Below, piece by piece: positions 5,003-7,769 of a stretch of DNA of 7,769 bases; the stretch's first letter is position 1, and every line of letters starts with the position of its first letter. A program made the translations under genes and the position numbers. The DNA comes from [Eubacterium] saphenum. Its GTDB lineage: Bacteria; Bacillota; Clostridia; Oscillospirales; Ruminococcaceae. The stretch is taken from positions 1 through 7,769 of the forward strand of contig SFHN01000048.1 in the NCBI GenBank assembly GCA_004555635.1. Reading direction: 5' to 3'. The notes under the pieces are model-generated. The model ran no database searches and was not told the DNA's origin. It saw nothing but the letters and a program-made list of their open reading frames with translations.

Positions 5003-6301
5003 TTGAAAACGGTAAAAACCTTTGCAAAATACGCTTCGCTTAATTCCCTCGGAATGCTCGGCGTGTCGTTTTATGTGCTTGCGGACACGCTTTTTATCTC
5101 GCTTGCCGAGGGGAAAAACGGGCTTACTGCGCTGAATCTCGTTTTGCCCGTGTACAGCCTGCTGTTTGCAATCGGCGCTATGCTCGGAGTAGGCTCGGCA
5201 ACGCGCTTTACAATTCTTCGCGCACGCGGCGAGGAAAAAGCGGAGCGCTGTTTTGCAAACGCGGTGGAATGGGGGCTTGCGGCGGGAGCGCTTTTTTCGG
5301 CGGCGGGCGGACTGTTTCCCGAGGGAATTGTGCGGCTTTTCGGCGGAAGCGAGGAAATTGTCGCGGTCGGTGCGCCGTACACTATGACGTTTATGCTGTT
5401 TTCGCCGTTCCTTATCCTTAACCACGTTTTCAACGCGTTTGTGCGAAACGACGGCGCGCCCGCTGTTGCTATGGCAGCAACGCTCACCTCGTCTGTTTCA
5501 AACGTAGTGCTCGACTACCTGTTTATGTTCCCGCTCGGAATGGGAATGCGCGGCGCGGCGCTCGCAACGGGAATTTCCCCGACAATCAGCATTGCGATTT
5601 GCTCGCTGCATTTCTTCTCGAAGAAAAATACTATACGCTTAAAGCCCGTTTTACCGTCAGTGCGGCTGCTCCTAAGCTCCTGCAAGCTGGGCGCGGCGGC
5701 GTTTGTCGGAGAGATTTCCTCGGGCGTTACGACAACGGTGCTTAACTTCGTACTGCTTTCTATCTCGGGCAACTCCGCCGTTGCCGCATACGGCGTTATC
5801 GCAAACTACTCGATAGTCTGCTGCGCCGTGTTTAACGGCATTTCACAGGGCGCGCAGCCGCTTGTCAGTCGCGCATACGCCGAGGGCAGAAAAGTGGACG
5901 AAAAGCAGCTGCTTTCGCTTGCAACAGGGACGGCGCTGTGCCTGTCGGTGATAATGTTGGCGGCGGCGCTTTTGTTCGCGCCCGAGATGACTATGCTGTT
6001 TAACAGCGAGGGTTCGGCGGAGCTTGCGGCGCTCGCGGAAACAGGCATTCGGCTGTATTTCACGGGATTCATTTTCGCGGGGCTTAACATTGTCGGCACG
6101 GGGTATCTAAGCGCAACAGAACGCGCTGCGGCGGCGTTTTACGCGTCGATTATCCGCGGCTTTGCGGCGATTACGGCGTTCGCTTTTCTGCTAAGCGCTT
6201 TGCTCGGCATAACGGGCGTGTGGCTCGCGTTTCCCGCGGCGGAACTGCTGACGCTGTTCGTAACCGCGTTCGGCATTCTGAAAAAGAAAGCGCCGCGATA
6301 A
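5003..6301 (+). CDS. MATE-family multidrug/cation efflux transporter
   Basis: This 432-residue integral membrane protein is of normal family length. Hydrophobic segments occur throughout, consistent with the usual twelve helices in two related halves. MATE signatures are VLADTLFIS near the first helix (D28), FVRNDGAP (147-153), the SNVVLDYLFMFPLGMGMRGA region (166-185) that ends the first half, and GISQGAQPLVS (279-289) in the second half. Family members export drugs or metabolites in exchange for Na+ or H+; the overall look is MepA/NorM-like, but substrate cannot be inferred. The start is taken at TTG because of the site at 4991-4998; GTG 4985 would add six residues. It lies immediately after a terminator, with no clear promoter of its own, so expression may depend on read-through or on a weak promoter in 4916-4949. 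Confidence 0.9.
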   Translation: MKTVKTFAKYASLNSLGMLGVSFYVLADTLFISLAEGKNGLTALNLVLPVYSLLFAIGAMLGVGSATRFTILRARGEEKAERCFANAVEWGLAAGALFSAAGGLFPEGIVRLFGGSEEIVAVGAPYTMTFMLFSPFLILNHVFNAFVRNDGAPAVAMAATLTSSVSNVVLDYLFMFPLGMGMRGAALATGISPTISIAICSLHFFSKKNTIRLKPVLPSVRLLLSSCKLGAAAFVGEISSGVTTTVLNFVLLSISGNSAVAAYGVIANYSIVCCAVFNGISQGAQPLVSRAYAEGRKVDEKQLLSLATGTALCLSVIMLAAALLFAPEMTMLFNSEGSAELAALAETGIRLYFTGFIFAGLNIVGTGYLSATERAAAAFYASIIRGFAAITAFAFLLSALLGITGVWLAFPAAELLTLFVTAFGILKKKAPR

Positions 6302-6323
6302 TCAGCGTGATTTTACAAAATTA

Positions 6324-6355
6324 TTGCAACCTTTTTCGCGGCTGCTTTGTATTAT
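6324..6355 (+). promoter_or_regulatory. Possible weak promoter before the lipoprotein operon
   Basis: TTGCAA (6324-6329) and TATTAT (6350-6355) are separated by 20 bp, which is too long for a good SigA promoter. The surroundings resemble the -10 region at 2573. The AT-rich gap of 86 bp makes a promoter likely somewhere here, but the exact elements are uncertain. Confidence 0.3.
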
Positions 6356-6387
6356 ATTCAAATTCCAATAACGGAAAGGAGAACACT

Positions 6388-7176
6388 ATGAAAAAAGCAC
6401 TTGCACTTATTCTTGCCGCAGCGGCGCTGACAACCGGCTGCGCTTATGAAAAAAACACTCCCCTGAAAGGCGCAACGCCCGACAGCAGCGCGCTCGAAAT
6501 ATACTACTACAACGGCGAAAACACCCGCGTTGGCTGGGTGTTTGACGATAGGGAAAACCTTGTTGACGAGTTCAACTCCGCAAAGCTAAAAAAGGCGGGA
6601 GACGTTGACATCTCCGAGCTTCCCGCACCATTTTACGGTGTGACCTGTCACAGCAGCGAGCTTCAAAAGGAGGTCGGCGGAGTTTTCTGCAACGGGTACT
6701 GGGTTTCGCTTGACGGCGAGGTTTTCAAAACAAGCAAGGATATCTCCTACCTTTTCGGAAAGGCGGAAATCAGCGAGGGCTACACATTTGACGGGATAAC
6801 CTTCCCCGCTATCCGCTATTTTGCGCTTGAGGACGGCGTATGGGACACGCGCTTTCTGAACAAGGCGGCGGAGCTTGAGCCGCAGAATATCGAGCTTGCG
6901 ATAGTGTCCCAGGAAGGAAACAAATTCTCCTGCTCGCTGACGAACAACGGCGCCGAGGAAGAAGCGGTCGGAAAATACTTCTCGGTTCAGGCGGAGGTTT
7001 CGGGCGAGTGGTACGACATTCCGACAGCAACGCAGCTTGCGTTCGAGGATATCGCGTTTATTGTGGAAGCGGGCGGCACGTTTGAGATAACCTACGACAT
7101 AACGCCCTACGGCGAACTTCCCGCAGGAAAATACAGGCTCGTTGCAGAAAACAGCGCGGCGGAGTTTACGGTATGA
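6388..7176 (+). CDS. Lipoprotein with C-terminal bacterial Ig-like domain, unknown function
   Basis: This 262-residue exported protein starts with MKK and a hydrophobic stretch ending ALTTGC, a near-canonical lipobox with Thr at -3 and C18 as the lipidated residue. It should be anchored to the outer face of the membrane. Residues about 35-160 are acidic and aromatic-rich with no recognised domain (GYWVSLDGEVF, FALEDGVW). Residues about 167-262 look like an immunoglobulin-type beta-sandwich: SCSLTNNG, a central GEWYDIP, and the closing LPAGKYRLV, a pattern common in Clostridia surface lipoproteins. ATG 6388 has AAAGGAG at 6375-6381; the frame stays open upstream to 6220 inside the MATE gene, but that extension has no site and would bury the signal peptide. 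It overlaps the acylphosphatase gene by 4 bp. Confidence 0.85.
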   Translation: MKKALALILAAAALTTGCAYEKNTPLKGATPDSSALEIYYYNGENTRVGWVFDDRENLVDEFNSAKLKKAGDVDISELPAPFYGVTCHSSELQKEVGGVFCNGYWVSLDGEVFKTSKDISYLFGKAEISEGYTFDGITFPAIRYFALEDGVWDTRFLNKAAELEPQNIELAIVSQEGNKFSCSLTNNGAEEEAVGKYFSVQAEVSGEWYDIPTATQLAFEDIAFIVEAGGTFEITYDITPYGELPAGKYRLVAENSAAEFTV

Positions 7177-7457
7177 CGGGCGGAATTGTCCGCCTTGAGC
7201 TGCGGTTTTACGGGCGGGTTCAGGGTGTCGGCTTCCGCTACCGCGCATATCACGCGGCGAATGCGCTCGGGCTTACGGGCAGGGTGGAAAACCAAAGCGA
7301 CGGGAGCGTTTTGTGCGAGGTTCAGGGCGAGCGCGCTGCAATCGACGAGATGATTGGGAAAATCGCCGCGGGCAGCTACATCGACATAACCGACATAAAA
7401 TCGAAGGCTCTCCCCGTAAACGAAGCGGAGCGCAGCTTTGAAATTCGCGGGTGGTGA
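7173..7457 (+). CDS. acyP: Acylphosphatase
   Basis: This 94-residue cytoplasmic enzyme hydrolyses acyl phosphates such as acetyl phosphate or 1,3-bisphosphoglycerate to carboxylate and phosphate. The signature FYGRVQGVGFRYRA (12-25) holds the phosphate loop and catalytic R22. GRVENQSDGSV (36-46) holds the second catalytic residue, N40. Length matches the stand-alone family, so it is not a HypF fragment. The start is an ATGA overlap with the stop of the lipoprotein gene, with GGAG at 7161-7164, which indicates translational coupling. A second lipoprotein gene starts 21 bp downstream, so the three genes look like one operon, although no functional tie between a cytoplasmic acylphosphatase and the lipoproteins is known. 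Confidence 0.96.
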   Translation: MTGGIVRLELRFYGRVQGVGFRYRAYHAANALGLTGRVENQSDGSVLCEVQGERAAIDEMIGKIAAGSYIDITDIKSKALPVNEAERSFEIRGW

Positions 7458-7478
7458 GCGATTATGAAAGGACATACT

Positions 7479-7769
7479 ATGAAAGCTTTTGCGTCAGCAG
7501 TTCTGGCACTTCTCACAGCGTTGTTCTCCGCCTGCACATTCCACAAAAGCGAAGTACTGAGCTTTGAACTGCCCGAAAACGAGATTATACTGATAAACCG
7601 CTATGTGAATTACGCGTGGGGGTATGACAACAGCGGTATCTTCATTGATTCAAGCGGCGGGGTGTATTCGTTTGACTTTTCGCAGGAAATTTGTAGTTAT
7701 AACAGAGATGAAACCGAGGGGGATTACCTCGAAAAGCTTCAAACGATAAGTAAATATGCAGACCCGTTT
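7479..7769 (+). CDS. Lipoprotein, 3' end beyond window
   Basis: An open frame of 97 codons runs off the end of the window without a stop. It begins MKAF, followed by a hydrophobic core and FSAC, a plausible but non-ideal lipobox (Phe at -3) with C19 as the lipidated residue. The mature part has aromatic-rich strands (NRYVNYAWGYDNSGIFI, GGVYSFDF) and no domain I recognise. ATG 7479 is chosen because AAAGGA (7467-7472) lies 6 bases upstream, the same spacing as in the lipoprotein gene at 6388. An in-frame ATG at 7464 would add five residues before the signal peptide. It probably belongs to the same operon as the acylphosphatase. Confidence 0.75.
   Translation, partial: MKAFASAVLALLTALFSACTFHKSEVLSFELPENEIILINRYVNYAWGYDNSGIFIDSSGGVYSFDFSQEICSYNRDETEGDYLEKLQTISKYADPF

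Noticed and set aside
6313..6329. A possible WalR box on the minus strand, TGCAAT-N5-TGTAAA, before the lipoprotein operon
   Set aside because: One half-site departs from the consensus at the invariant T, and a single imperfect pair in AT-rich DNA is weak evidence.
6293..6343. Long-range stem GCCGCG (6293-6298) with CGCGGC near 6338-6343 as a terminator of the MATE gene
   Set aside because: The loop is about 40 bases and no T-tract follows; chance is likely with these GC-rich hexamers.

Overview
This window looks like chromosome from an anaerobic member of the Bacillota, most likely a Ruminococcus/Oscillospiraceae-type Clostridium. The pointers are strong purine-rich Shine-Dalgarno sites, SigA-type promoters, use of TTG as a start, DUF342 (FapA-like) genes with no flagellar genes beside them, a MATE transporter and Firmicutes-style lipoproteins. 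The assignment is inferred from style and gene content and was not tested by a search. All recognised genes lie on the + strand.

Layout. Positions 1-235 are a dense chain of palindromic repeats: two full and one partial copy of a 66-bp unit, flanked by two copies of a 31-bp hairpin in opposite orientation. One hairpin carries an extended -10 that could serve the first gene. Next come a HAD-family phosphatase (295-945) and a first DUF342/FapA-like gene (1028-2479). The intergenic stretch at 2480-2638 holds three TGTAAM boxes in 11-bp register, matching the WalR consensus, and a SigA-type promoter. It drives a membrane-anchored NlpC/P60-fold protein (2639-3280) in which all three catalytic positions are replaced. 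After a 240-bp gap comes a near-perfect promoter and a second DUF342 paralogue (3521-4915), closed by an intrinsic terminator. A MATE efflux protein (5003-6301) follows directly. The last part is a tight cluster: a lipoprotein (6388-7176), an acylphosphatase overlapping it by 4 bp (7173-7457), and a second lipoprotein cut off by the window end (7479-7769).

How the genes may work together. The core of interest is the DUF342 - pseudo-NlpC/P60 - DUF342 arrangement. Two cytoplasmic beta-helix/coiled-coil proteins flank a surface-exposed, apparently inactive cell-wall-hydrolase homologue. Its upstream boxes match the regulator that controls real NlpC/P60 hydrolases in Bacillus. This suggests a cell-envelope scaffold or sensor module, but that is inference. 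The downstream genes look like ordinary accessory or housekeeping functions.
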